DNA of 64,000 nt, from positions 24,999 through 88,998 of the forward strand of contig DAORAL010000024.1 of NCBI GenBank assembly GCA_035344155.1. Direction: 5' to 3'. The stretch is from UBA1845 sp002338715 (GTDB lineage: Bacteria > Planctomycetota > Phycisphaerae > UBA1845). The notes beneath the pieces were generated by a model. That model worked only from the letters and a program-made list of their open reading frames with translations, was not told where the DNA came from and did not search any database. The position numbers and the translations under genes were made by a program. Shown piece by piece: positions 16,856 through 27,102 of the stretch (within the stretch, counting starts at the first letter, position 1; each line of letters starts with the position of its first letter).

Positions 16856-19147
16856 ATGAAATCATCCGGCAACATTCGTCAATACATCGATCAGAAGCGT
16901 GCGGAATACAAGCACCTCGTCAACCACATCGATCGCCAGTTCTTAATCACGCTGCACCAGCGCAACATCGTTTCCATTGATCAGATGCACGAGGAAGTGC
17001 GGGCGCTTTCAGGCAAAGACCCGCTCCCTGCCGCGTTGGATCACAACCAAGCCGAGGGAGAAAAGCTCAGCGCCGATGAGCACGAATGGCTGGTGCGGCG
17101 GACCTACGACTACGTGTGCAAGCATCTGAGTTCGGAAGAAGTCGAGCGAATCATCAACCTGACGATCAAGCGCGACGTGGTCCGCGAGCTGGATGACTTC
17201 GCGAAGCTCGCATCGGTGTCGACCCGGCTGCTGGCTGAGAAGGTGCGGCAATTCACGCTGCTATCGGATGGCGAGAATCGACTCCCCGCATCGGAAGTGA
17301 TGGGCACGCGGGTGGCGCTCATTCGCCACTTCATCAGCGACCAGCTTGAATTCATCGGCATCGCCAAAAACTTCGTGACCATTCGCGAGATTGATGAGAT
17401 CGCCGAACGGATGATCGGTCTGGAGTTTGGGCAGGGACGCATCGGCGGAAAAGCCGGCGGGATGGTGTTGGCCTCCTGCATCTTGAAAACGTTTGAAGAC
17501 CTGCATCCAGATTGGCCGGTGGCCACGCCGGAGTCATGGTTCCTGCGCAGCGACGTCATCGATCGCTTTCTCGAACTCAATCACCTTACCGGTTATCAAA
17601 GCCTCAAATACCGCACCACCGATGAGATCCGCCACGAGTATCCACTCGTCAAAGGCGTGTTTCGCAATTCGGATTTCCCTGTCGATATCGTTCAGCAGTT
17701 GCGGGGGATGCTCAAGGAAATCGGTACGCATCCGCTGATCGTGCGCTCGTCGAGTCTGTTGGAAGATCGCATCGGGTCGGCGTTTTCGGGCAAGTATGCC
17801 AGCGTGTTCGTTGCCAACCAGGGGCCGACCGAAGTGCGTTTGCAGGCGCTGCTGGTGGCGATTTCGGAAGTTTACGCCAGCACGATGGCCCCCGACCCCA
17901 TCGCCTATCGCCGCGAGCGCAACCTGCTCGACTACCACGAAGACATGGGCGTCTTGATTCAAAAAGTCGTCGGCAAAAAAGTCGGCAAGTATTTTTTGCC
18001 GGCATTTGCGGGCGTGGCGTTTTCGCGCAACGAGTATCGCTGGTCGCCGCGCATCAAGCGCGAAGATGGTTTGTTGCGGTTGGTGATGGGATTGGGGACC
18101 CGGGCCGTCGATCGCGTCGGGCACGAGCATCCGCGAATGGTGGCGCTCGGGGCGCCGACGTTGAAGCCCACTGCCAGCGATCAAACCACCGCGCAGACGT
18201 CGCAGCGCACCGTCGACGTGATCAATCTTGAATTGAACCGGATGCAGTCGATTGACATCGATGAACTGCTTTCGCTCGATGACGCCGTTCCGCGATTGGA
18301 TCAGATCGTTTCCGTTTATCAGGATGGCATCCTGTCGCTTCCAACGGGCACGCGGATCAGTGCGCCGCCGTCGAGTCTCTGCGTGACCTTTGACAAGCTG
18401 TTGGAGCGCACGACGTTTGCCGACGCGATGCGCCGCATCCTCGTGCGGCTGGAGGAAGCGTATGGCTTCCCGGTGGACGTTGAGTTCGCCCACGACGGCG
18501 AAAAGTTGTATCTGCTGCAATGCCGGGCGTTGGCGTCGCATGTGGATGTTGCTGCCGTCGAGGTTCCGCGCGATGTTCCTGAGGATCAAAAGGTCTTCGG
18601 AGCCAACAAGTACGTTCGGACCGGGTTGCTGCCGGATATTGAATACGTCGTCTACGTCGATCCCGCGACGTACGATGGCATCAAGACGCCCGAGCGACGC
18701 ATCGAGGTAGCCCGGGTGGTGGGGCGACTTAACCATGCGCTCACCGGCAAACGCTTTATTCTCGTGGGCCCGGGGCGCTGGGGCAGCAACGACATTCGAC
18801 TGGGCGTCAAGGTCGGTTACTCCGACATCAACAACACGCGGATGTTGGTCGAGGTCGCCAGAACGAAAGCCGGTTATACGCCGGAAGTTTCGTTCGGGAC
18901 GCATTTCTTCCAGGACCTCGTCGAAGCCGACATCCAATACCTGCCGCTTTATCCCGACGAGCCCGACTCGTGTTTCAGCGAATCGTTTTTCGGTCAGCCG
19001 GTAAACGCGCTGGCGTCCCTTCTCCCAAAGGATGCCGACTTCGCTGAAATCGTGCGGGTGATTCACGTGCCGACGGTGGCTGGCGGAAGGATGCTGACCA
19101 TCGCGATGAACGGTGAAACCGACGAAGCGCTCGCCTACCTGCAGTGA
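16856..19147 (+). CDS. PEP/pyruvate-binding-domain protein (PPDK_N-like)
   Basis: 763 residues. After about 180 unassigned residues comes the ATP-grasp domain of PEP synthase/pyruvate phosphate dikinase: GGKAGGM near 197 and VRSSSLLEDR near 297. A further domain with GPGRWGS near 638 and GTHFFQDL near 682 is shared with the protein at 20788-23778. I see no swivelling phosphohistidine motif and no PEP-binding barrel, so it cannot be a complete dikinase by itself. A phosphotransfer or regulatory role is inferred. It sits 82 bases after proA and may share its transcript. Confidence 0.8.
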   Translation: MKSSGNIRQYIDQKRAEYKHLVNHIDRQFLITLHQRNIVSIDQMHEEVRALSGKDPLPAALDHNQAEGEKLSADEHEWLVRRTYDYVCKHLSSEEVERIINLTIKRDVVRELDDFAKLASVSTRLLAEKVRQFTLLSDGENRLPASEVMGTRVALIRHFISDQLEFIGIAKNFVTIREIDEIAERMIGLEFGQGRIGGKAGGMVLASCILKTFEDLHPDWPVATPESWFLRSDVIDRFLELNHLTGYQSLKYRTTDEIRHEYPLVKGVFRNSDFPVDIVQQLRGMLKEIGTHPLIVRSSSLLEDRIGSAFSGKYASVFVANQGPTEVRLQALLVAISEVYASTMAPDPIAYRRERNLLDYHEDMGVLIQKVVGKKVGKYFLPAFAGVAFSRNEYRWSPRIKREDGLLRLVMGLGTRAVDRVGHEHPRMVALGAPTLKPTASDQTTAQTSQRTVDVINLELNRMQSIDIDELLSLDDAVPRLDQIVSVYQDGILSLPTGTRISAPPSSLCVTFDKLLERTTFADAMRRILVRLEEAYGFPVDVEFAHDGEKLYLLQCRALASHVDVAAVEVPRDVPEDQKVFGANKYVRTGLLPDIEYVVYVDPATYDGIKTPERRIEVARVVGRLNHALTGKRFILVGPGRWGSNDIRLGVKVGYSDINNTRMLVEVARTKAGYTPEVSFGTHFFQDLVEADIQYLPLYPDEPDSCFSESFFGQPVNALASLLPKDADFAEIVRVIHVPTVAGGRMLTIAMNGETDEALAYLQ

Positions 19148-19272
19148 TGATTTTGCTTTGGTTGGATTGGTGATCGAGCGATTGGAGCGATCTTAATCTT
19201 AGCGTCGCGATTTGCTCGCTTGCTCTGCGCAGTACGGGGGCTGGTACTCTCCTTGATTGACTTTGTTTTTCC

Positions 19273-19302
19273 CCTGGATTCCCGCCTGCGCGGGAATGAC
19301 GG
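19273..19302. repeat. Single arm of a CCTGGATTCCCGC...GGGAATGACGG repeat
   Basis: A 30-base palindromic unit (TTCCCGCCTGCGCGGGAA core) matches the right arm of the element at 58210-58289. Repeats of this kind are common between genes in many bacteria. It lies between the converging genes at 19147 and 19338 and could end transcription from both sides. Confidence 0.6.
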
Positions 19303-19337
19303 CTCTGTTGCTCCACTGCGATTGAATTGGGAATGCC

Positions 19338-20384
<1,047 letters not shown>

Positions 20385-20406
20385 GAAGTTGGATTCGCAA
20401 GCGGGG

Positions 20407-20739
20407 CTACATGCCCAGGCGTTCGGCGTGTCCGCGCATTTGCACGCCATGGATCAAACATGCCCCGCCCTGGATGGCGCTGGCGACGTGAACGGCTTCG
20501 GTCATCTGATCGAGATCGGAACCCTTTTCGAGACACGCGGTGGTGTAGGCGTCGATGCAGTACGGACACTGGGTGGCATGGGCGACCGCCAGGGCGATCA
20601 ACGCCTTTTCGCGTTCCGAAAGCGCACCGTCTTTGAAGACTTCGCTGTACCAGTCGAAGAACTTCTCAGCCAGCTTGGGGGCGTTCTTGCCGATCTCGCC
20701 GAATTTCTTCAGGTCTTCTTTGTCAAAGTACGGGTTCAT
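20407..20739 (-). CDS. Arsenosugar-associated carboxymuconolactone decarboxylase/AhpD-like protein
   Basis: 110 residues of the AhpD/CMD fold, with the redox-type motif CPYCID around residue 56. Proteins of this type are encoded next to ArsS in many bacteria (arsenosugar biosynthesis-associated peroxidase-like). ATG 20739 has no Shine-Dalgarno sequence, but TATAAG lies 6 bases upstream, suggesting an extra leaderless start. A 13-codon longer frame to 20778 is possible. It sits between the receiver-dikinase-like gene and arsS on the same strand. Confidence 0.85.
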   Translation of the reverse strand: MNPYFDKEDLKKFGEIGKNAPKLAEKFFDWYSEVFKDGALSEREKALIALAVAHATQCPYCIDAYTTACLEKGSDLDQMTEAVHVASAIQGGACLIHGVQMRGHAERLGM

Positions 20740-20787
20740 GCTGCTCTTATATTCCCTGTCGCGCCAGATTTCATGCATCGGATGATT

Positions 20788-23778
20788 TCATGCATCGGAA
20801 TTGGCTGGGGGTTCGTCGGGGGCGGGTTTGCAGACGATCCCGTGCTGCATGCGCCCGTCGATCCTGATTTCTGTGGGTTTTTCGAACCGGATATGCCGCG
20901 TGTATTTGGTCTCGGCGTATGCGGGTTGGCTTGCGAGCCATTTCCAGTCCACGAAGCTCTCACCGACGTGGGGATCGACGGTCATGTACCCGACGCCGAG
21001 CGACGTGAGGTTTTGAAAAAAGTGCGTGCCCTGTGACGGGATGACGCAAAAGTCTTTCAAATTGGTTTCGATGATCAGCTGAGCCGTGGAAATCTGCTCC
21101 CAACTGACGGGAATCCCCAGGAATCGATCGGCGCTGCCCCAGCGCCCCGGGCCGATGAGGATCGATGCGCGGTCTTCCTGAAGGAGTTGGTCGTTGATGC
21201 GGGCGACGTCGGCAGCGATGTCGCGGGTCTGGGTGTTGTCGAACGCATTCGGTTTGACGTAGACCAGATCGGTGATGCCTTCGACGCGCCCATTTCCCAA
21301 CGCACGATCGGAGTAGCAGATCAGCGATTCGCGATCGACTTCATCGACGGTGACGTGGGCGTATTCCTCCTGCACGATGATCGGGCGAATTTGCAGGAAG
21401 CCGAATTCCATCGGTGTGGTGCCCATGTCGACCGCGAATTCCATTTCGATGGGGCCAGCCATCCCTTCGCTGCCGAGTTTCAATAACGTTTGCAGAATCT
21501 CAGCCAATGGAAACTTGTTGGCTTTTAACACGTGGGCGAACGTGACGACGCGCGGGCCCTGGCGACGAAGTCCGTCATAGATGCGATCGTTTTCGGCGCT
21601 GTAGACGGAACCGAGTGACGCGAGCGTGCCGTCTTTTTCTGCAACATCGAGATCGAGCAGCATGAGGTTGGCGGCTGCATCGTCCGTTGGGTAAACCTCA
21701 GGCCGACTCGTATCGAGCGCAAAGAATTTGCGCTGCGAGTTGGAGAGAAGGTCTTTGGTTGTCGGAAACTGCGGAAGCACTTCGGGGTGAGCCGGCGAAA
21801 ACATCAGGGTTTGTCCACCTTCGACAACGATCTTGCCGAGTCCCAGCGCCACCGACGCAATGCCTTCCGACGCGGCGACATTGCCTTGCGGATAGAAGTT
21901 GTACGAGCGGGCCACCCCGGAAAACGTAGGGTAAAAGCGATGTTCGTGGTTGCTGCCGACGAGTTCCTGAAGGATGACGGCCATCCGTTCCTGTTCGACG
22001 TTTCGACCGGTGGCTTCGAGGTAACGCTTGGCGCTTTGAAAAAACGTTGACGCATACACGCGCTTGATCGCATCGCACAGTTGATCGAGACGCACGGAAA
22101 TGTCCGGGTGATTGTTCTGGATCATGTGCGTTTCGTACACACCGGCGAAAGGCCGTCCTTGTGAATCTTCGAGCAGGCTGCTGGAGCGGACCGCCAGCGG
22201 GTATCGCACGAAGCGAAGGAACGCGGCAAGGTCCTTGTAGATTTCGCGGGGCAATCTTGCGGCGAGAAACATTTGCGTGATGCGCGAGTCGGGCACGTCC
22301 TCTGCGACAAAACCGCGCAGGCTGTTCTCGTCGAGAAACGCGTCGAACACATCGGTTCCCAGCGTGGCGCAGTTGGGTACGAAGACTTTTGCGCCTTTGA
22401 ATTTGTGGACGAGGCTGTGGTGTCGCAAGAGCGCGTTGACAAACGCCAGACCGCGCGCTTTTCCGCCGATGGATCCGCCGCCGATGCGTGTGAAGCTGCT
22501 GGTGGTGTCGAACTTGCGCGGGGAGAAGTCGGTGATGACGCCGGTTTGCGATTTGGCACGGAACTCCGAGAGTTCGTTGATCAGGTACTCGCGCATTGTC
22601 GCGACGTCTTTGAAGTCTGAAACCTTCGTCGGGCGCAAGCGGGCTGCGAGGTCGAATTCCGTGCGGGCCATCAACCAGTTGCTGAAGTGATTGTGATGGG
22701 CATGGAACGCGATGGATTCGTCTGGAACGCGGGCGATGCCTTCCTCGAGTTCCTGCAGCGTCCGGGCTCGACCCACTTCGGCACCGTCGCCGGTCTTAAA
22801 GACGAAATCGCCAAACCCGAGGTTGGTCAGCAGAAATTCGCGAAGGCGTCGCATGAGGTTGCGCGAACGTTTGCGCACGAAGAACGCCCCCAACTCGCCA
22901 GCCGGCGAGGCGTAATGCTCTTCGGAAGATTGGAGCAGAACGGGCAAGTGCGGGTTGGCTGCCCTGGCGCGACGGGCGAGTTCCAGGCCGGCATTGGGGT
23001 CCAGTTCACCGTTGCGCGGGAAGCGCACGTCGGAAATCAGTCCGAGCAGATTGTCCTGGTAATGTGAGCAGAGTTCCCAGGCATCTTCAAACGTTTCAGC
23101 CAGCAGGATGCGCGGTCGAGCCCGCATGCGCAGCAGGCGGTGCATCATGTTGACGCTGTCGGCGATGAGCGCCTGGGTCAGCTTCATCACCTCGGTGTAA
23201 ATCAGCGGCAGGAATGAGGAGTAAAACCGGATCGAATTTTCAACGAGGAGGATCACCCGCACGTCGCCTTCGCGGGTATCGTGTTCGACGTTGAGTTTGT
23301 CTTCGACGAATTTGATGATCGCCAGAAGGATCTTGGTGTCGCCATCCCACACGAAAACCTTATCGACCGCCGACCCGTCCTTGATGCCCGGCTGGCGCAT
23401 GATCGAGCGCGGTTCGTCGGCTAGCACCACGATGGGCAGGTCGGGATGCTTTTCGCGGATCGCCTCTGACAGCGCGACGACGCTGAGGTCGCCGAGTCGG
23501 GTCATGGTGATGACGAGGTCAACCTTGTGATCTTTGATGAACGCCAGTGCTTCGCTCCCGGTGGACACGCGCGACACGCGCGGAGCGCTGCTGAGGTTCA
23601 TGTCGAGGTATTCGCTGGTGATCAGTTCGCTGAGCAGGCCGTCCTCTTCGAGCACGAACGATTCGTAAAGGCTGCAGACCAGAAGCACATGCTGCACGCG
23701 AAACGGCATGAGCGTATGAAAGCCGCAGAAATAGCGGTTGAGATCGTCGCGGCTTGCTTGTTGATCGAATTGTTCCAT
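20788..23778 (-). CDS. Receiver-PEP/pyruvate-binding-domain protein
   Basis: 996 residues. Two receiver-like regions open the protein (about 25-160 and 195-300). In the first the expected phospho-acceptor Asp is absent (DLVITM); in the second an Asp is in place (LISDVRFP near 245). The PEP synthase/PPDK ATP-grasp domain follows, with GGKARG near 441 and VRSSSLLEDS near 529. The C-terminal domain (GPGRWGS near 874, GTHFFQNL near 918) is shared with the 763-residue homologue. No phosphohistidine domain is seen. It looks like a phosphotransfer enzyme under two-component-like control (inference). It is the first gene of a minus-strand unit with the arsenosugar pair. Confidence 0.8.
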   Translation of the reverse strand: MEQFDQQASRDDLNRYFCGFHTLMPFRVQHVLLVCSLYESFVLEEDGLLSELITSEYLDMNLSSAPRVSRVSTGSEALAFIKDHKVDLVITMTRLGDLSVVALSEAIREKHPDLPIVVLADEPRSIMRQPGIKDGSAVDKVFVWDGDTKILLAIIKFVEDKLNVEHDTREGDVRVILLVENSIRFYSSFLPLIYTEVMKLTQALIADSVNMMHRLLRMRARPRILLAETFEDAWELCSHYQDNLLGLISDVRFPRNGELDPNAGLELARRARAANPHLPVLLQSSEEHYASPAGELGAFFVRKRSRNLMRRLREFLLTNLGFGDFVFKTGDGAEVGRARTLQELEEGIARVPDESIAFHAHHNHFSNWLMARTEFDLAARLRPTKVSDFKDVATMREYLINELSEFRAKSQTGVITDFSPRKFDTTSSFTRIGGGSIGGKARGLAFVNALLRHHSLVHKFKGAKVFVPNCATLGTDVFDAFLDENSLRGFVAEDVPDSRITQMFLAARLPREIYKDLAAFLRFVRYPLAVRSSSLLEDSQGRPFAGVYETHMIQNNHPDISVRLDQLCDAIKRVYASTFFQSAKRYLEATGRNVEQERMAVILQELVGSNHEHRFYPTFSGVARSYNFYPQGNVAASEGIASVALGLGKIVVEGGQTLMFSPAHPEVLPQFPTTKDLLSNSQRKFFALDTSRPEVYPTDDAAANLMLLDLDVAEKDGTLASLGSVYSAENDRIYDGLRRQGPRVVTFAHVLKANKFPLAEILQTLLKLGSEGMAGPIEMEFAVDMGTTPMEFGFLQIRPIIVQEEYAHVTVDEVDRESLICYSDRALGNGRVEGITDLVYVKPNAFDNTQTRDIAADVARINDQLLQEDRASILIGPGRWGSADRFLGIPVSWEQISTAQLIIETNLKDFCVIPSQGTHFFQNLTSLGVGYMTVDPHVGESFVDWKWLASQPAYAETKYTRHIRFEKPTEIRIDGRMQHGIVCKPAPDEPPANSDA

Positions 23779-23869
23779 AAGGCGGCTCGACAGAATGGCG
23801 TTCGCAGTGACGGCAGCAGGTATAGTCTATCGCCCGGTGATGATTCGCCAACCATGCGGCGGCGCGCCC

Positions 23870-23912
23870 GGTTGCAATTCAACAAAAAGCCCGGTTGCAA
23901 TCCAACAAAAAA
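23870..23912. repeat. Tandem direct repeat of about 23 bp
   Basis: GCCCGGTTGCAATTCAACAA is followed directly by a near-copy (one base changed in the shared part), giving two units at about 23867-23889 and 23889-23912. It lies between the gene start at 23778 and the gdhA terminator. Origin unknown; it could be slippage. Confidence 0.6.
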
Positions 23913-23938
23913 GAGGGTGAAGCGTTCGCTCCACCCTC
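23907..23938 (-). terminator. Rho-independent terminator of gdhA
   Basis: Read on the minus strand, GAGGGTGGAGCG pairs with CGCTTCACCCTC around a short AA-type loop (23913-23938), followed by six T residues. It lies 36 bases past the gdhA stop. Confidence 0.8.
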
Positions 23939-23973
23939 GTTGAATATGCATGAACTCGATGCCGAGCGACGGG

Positions 23974-25335
23974 TTAGACGACGCCCTGATCGATCATGGC
24001 GTCGGCGACTTTCAGGAAGCCGGCGATGTTGGCGCCGTTGACGTAGTTGCCTGGCGTGCCGAATCGTTCGGCTGTCTCCAGGCAGTTGCGGTGGATGTTC
24101 TTCATGATTTCGTGGAGCTTCTTGTCCACTTCTTCGCGCGACCAAGCCAGCCGCATGGCGTTCTGCGACATTTCCAATCCACTCGTTGCGACACCACCCG
24201 CGTTGGCGGCTTTGCCTGGACCGTAAAGCAGTTTGCTCTCGATGAAGACGTTGACCGCGTCGGGTGTGCTGGGCATGTTCGCGCCTTCGGAGACGCACTG
24301 GCAGCCGTTCTTGACGAGGTGGTTGGCGTCTTCGAGATTGACTTCGTTCTGCGTCGCACACGGAAGGGCCACGTCGCACTTGACCTGCCACAGCGGATTG
24401 AACTTGGCGCTTGATGACGTGTCTTCGTAGTGGGCGTGCGAGTACTGATCCTTGTATTCGCGAATGCGGCCCCTGCGCTCATTCTTGAGCTGCAAAACAA
24501 ACGCGAGCTTCTTCGAGTCGATGCCTTCTTCGTCGACGATGAAACCGGACGAGTCGGAGAAGGTCAGCACCTTGCCACCGAGTTGCAGGACTTTTTCAGC
24601 CGCATACTGGGCGACGTTTCCTGAACCGGAAATGACGACCCGCTTGCCCTTGAAGGATTCGCCCTGGGTCTTGAGCATTTCTTCCGCGAAGTAGACGCAG
24701 CCGTACCCGGTTGCTTCCGGACGAATGAGGCTTCCGCCCCAGTTCAAACCCTTGCCGGTGAGGACGCCTTCGAAGCTGTTTTTCAGTTTCTTGTATTGAC
24801 CAAAGAGGTAACCGATTTCGCGGCCACCCACGCCGATGTCGCCGGCTGGCACGTCGGTCGAAGCGCCGATGTGGCGGAAGAGTTCGCTCATGAAGCTCTG
24901 GCAGAAGCGCATGACTTCGTTGTCGGTTTTGCCTTTGGGGTCGAAGTCCGAACCGCCCTTACCACCGCCCATGGGGAGGGTGGTCAGCGCGTTCTTGAAG
25001 ATCTGCTCGAAGCCGAGGAACTTGATGATGCCGAGGTTGACCGACGGGTGGAAACGAAGCCCGCCCTTGTACGGTCCAATGGCGCTGTTGAACTCGACGC
25101 GGAACCCGCGATTGACCTGCACGTTGCCCTTGTCGTCGAGCCATGGGACGCGGAACATCAACTGTCGCTCGGGCTCGACGATGCGCTCGAGGATTTTCTT
25201 CTGGCGGTACAACGGGTCTTCGTCGAGCACCGGAATAAGGGATTCAACAACTTCATGGACCGCCTGATGGAATTCCCGTTGCTCGGGATTCTTGGCGGTC
25301 ACTTCGGACATGAATGAGTCAAGTACATTTGCCAT
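23974..25335 (-). CDS. gdhA: Glutamate dehydrogenase (hexameric, probably NADP-type)
   Basis: 453 residues, close to E. coli GdhA. Interconverts 2-oxoglutarate plus ammonia with glutamate. The substrate loop PMGGGKGGSDFDPKG holds the catalytic Lys, DVPAGDIGVGGREIGYL follows, and the Rossmann motif GSGNVAQYAAEK is in the C-terminal half. CAGGAG lies 8 bases before ATG 25335. A strong terminator ends the gene. A second, more distant family member lies just upstream on the same strand. Confidence 0.93.
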   Translation of the reverse strand: MANVLDSFMSEVTAKNPEQREFHQAVHEVVESLIPVLDEDPLYRQKKILERIVEPERQLMFRVPWLDDKGNVQVNRGFRVEFNSAIGPYKGGLRFHPSVNLGIIKFLGFEQIFKNALTTLPMGGGKGGSDFDPKGKTDNEVMRFCQSFMSELFRHIGASTDVPAGDIGVGGREIGYLFGQYKKLKNSFEGVLTGKGLNWGGSLIRPEATGYGCVYFAEEMLKTQGESFKGKRVVISGSGNVAQYAAEKVLQLGGKVLTFSDSSGFIVDEEGIDSKKLAFVLQLKNERRGRIREYKDQYSHAHYEDTSSSAKFNPLWQVKCDVALPCATQNEVNLEDANHLVKNGCQCVSEGANMPSTPDAVNVFIESKLLYGPGKAANAGGVATSGLEMSQNAMRLAWSREEVDKKLHEIMKNIHRNCLETAERFGTPGNYVNGANIAGFLKVADAMIDQGVV

Positions 25336-25413
25336 GAGACTGCTCCTGCCTCGAAAGGCCGATCAAGAACTTGCGGCGTCATTTTGGGGCGACACCGCGG
25401 AGCCCTGTTTTAT

Positions 25414-25425
25414 GGTTGGCCAACC
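25414..25425. promoter_or_regulatory. 12-bp perfect palindrome GGTTGGCCAACC
   Basis: Perfect dyad about 80 bases upstream of gdhA, with a further half-copy (TGGTTGGC) 17 bases away at 25433-25440. Possible operator for the gene; no binding protein can be named. Confidence 0.3.
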
Positions 25426-25544
25426 GCTCTTCTGGTTGGCATTCACTCGATCTCATCGCAAACCGGATGGACGATTGCTCTGAATTCAGACAAGCAAGTT
25501 ACGTGCCAAATCCGCGTAAATTCACAGCGCATTTGCAATCCGTG

Positions 25545-26798
25545 TTACACCCATCCTCGGAGTCGGCAGGCCTCAGCCACCCGTTCGACAGCCAGCAGGT
25601 AGGCGGCCAACCGCATCGGCCCTTCGACACGCTTGTTTTCAGCATAGACAGCCATGAAAGCTTCCTTCATCCGCCGTTCAAGCTCCCGGTGGATATCGGC
25701 CAGCGACCAGCGGTAGTTGTAGGTGTTCTGCACCTGCTCCAGGTATGAAACGGTTACGCCTCCCGCGTTGGCCAGAATGTCGGGCACGACGAAGATTCCG
25801 CGCTCATAAAGGATTTCGTCTGCTTTTGGCGTGGTCGGACCGTTGGCCATCTCGATGATCACCTTCGCCTGAATATCCCGCGCGTTGGATTCGGTGATCA
25901 CATTTTCCAGTGCGGCAGGGAACAGGATTTCGCAGTTGCAGGTGAGCAGTTGCTCGTTGGTGATGGCGTCACCGCCATCGAACCCGGCGATTTGCTGCAT
26001 GTTGCGGTTGTAGTAGGTGATGGCTTTGGGGATGTCGATACCGTCTTGGTTGAAGATCGCCCCATCGACGGCGCTGATGGCGATGACCCGGGCGCCGCGT
26101 TCGTGAAGCAGGCGGGCGAGAATGCCGCCGACATTGCCAAAACCCTGAATCGCGCAGCGCGCTCCTTCGATTCGATGCCCAAGTTCGCGTTCGACTTCAC
26201 CGGCGATCACGACACCGCCCATCGATGTGGCTTCGTTGCGACCCGGTGATCCGCCGAGCGGAATGGGCTTGCCGGTGATGACGCCGCTGTGGTGATAGCC
26301 CATCATTGTTTCGTATTCGTCGAGCATCCAGGCCATGATCTGCGGCGTGGTGTGAACGTCGGGCGCGGGAACGTCGCGATCGACGCTCATGCGATGACCA
26401 GCCGCTCGGATGTAGGCGCGGGCGAGTCGTTCTTTTTCACCCGTCGAAAGCGATGTCGGGTTGCAGGTCACGCCGCCTTTGCCACCGCCCAGCGGAAGAT
26501 CGAGAACGGCGCACTTCCACGTCATCCAACACGCGAGCGCGCGAACGGTGTCGATGGTTTCATCCGGGTGCCAACGAAGACCGCCCTTCGTCGGTCCGCG
26601 CGCATGGTTGTATTGAACGCGATATGCATCGAACACTTGCACTTGGCCGGAGTCCATGCGGACGGGCAAACGGTAGCGGTATTCGCGCATCGGTTGGCGA
26701 AGCAGTTCGCGCATTGATGGTTCAAGTCCGAGGACTTCCATCGCATGATCAAGCTGCGCCTGGGCTGTACGAAATGGGTTGTAACTTTCATCTGCCAT
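25545..26798 (-). CDS. Glu/Leu/Phe/Val dehydrogenase family protein
   Basis: 417 residues of the glutamate-dehydrogenase superfamily, but of the shorter type seen in catabolic NAD-linked and archaeal enzymes. PLGGGKGGV holds the catalytic Lys, DVPAPDVHT follows, and the nucleotide-binding GFGNVGGILARLL is clear. It likely deaminates glutamate, giving the cell separate anabolic and catabolic enzymes (inference). GAGGAG lies 12 bases before ATG 26798. The neighbouring gdhA is 209 bases downstream with a palindrome between them, so they may be expressed separately. Confidence 0.9.
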   Translation of the reverse strand: MADESYNPFRTAQAQLDHAMEVLGLEPSMRELLRQPMREYRYRLPVRMDSGQVQVFDAYRVQYNHARGPTKGGLRWHPDETIDTVRALACWMTWKCAVLDLPLGGGKGGVTCNPTSLSTGEKERLARAYIRAAGHRMSVDRDVPAPDVHTTPQIMAWMLDEYETMMGYHHSGVITGKPIPLGGSPGRNEATSMGGVVIAGEVERELGHRIEGARCAIQGFGNVGGILARLLHERGARVIAISAVDGAIFNQDGIDIPKAITYYNRNMQQIAGFDGGDAITNEQLLTCNCEILFPAALENVITESNARDIQAKVIIEMANGPTTPKADEILYERGIFVVPDILANAGGVTVSYLEQVQNTYNYRWSLADIHRELERRMKEAFMAVYAENKRVEGPMRLAAYLLAVERVAEACRLRGWV

Positions 26799-27102
26799 TT
26801 GAGTGTCTGTTGCTCCTCAGGTGGAACGCAATTCCCCGGAACTGTTTCATTGGGGGCCGATAAGTATAGCGATTCAATTGCCGGTGTCCTAGGGCTGTCA
26901 TGGCAGTTAAACGCGCATTGGGATTGCAGACGGAATCGAATTTGCGATAGTGCGGTATCGCCCACTAGACTGGGTGAAGATCGTGCCTGCGAGGTAGGCG
27001 ATGGGATTCGCGTGGCGGATCATTAGAAGGTGACAACGTTTGCAATATTCGGCGCCCAAGTTGCGTCGATGCGAGCGGCAGTAGAGTTAGGAAAAGTAAG
27101 TC
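26799..27102. other. Divergent control region between the second glutamate dehydrogenase and pfp
   Basis: 304 bases with no gene. It holds the minus-strand promoter at 26863-26890. On the plus strand there is a weaker candidate, TTGCAG then GATAGT, near 26930-26960. Nothing else stands out. Confidence 0.4.
26863..26890 (-). promoter_or_regulatory. Candidate promoter of the second glutamate dehydrogenase
   Basis: Minus strand AGGACA (26885-26890) is followed after 16 bases by TATACT (26863-26868, 5 of 6 to TATAAT). The start would be near 26856, about 58 bases before the ATG. Confidence 0.35.

Noticed and set aside
15511..16875. 454-codon open frame on the minus strand opposite proA
   Set aside because: Shadow frame of a GC-rich gene; proA is unambiguous.
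17534..19066. 510-codon open frame on the minus strand opposite the PPDK_N-like gene
   Set aside because: His- and Arg-rich shadow frame with no family-like sequence.
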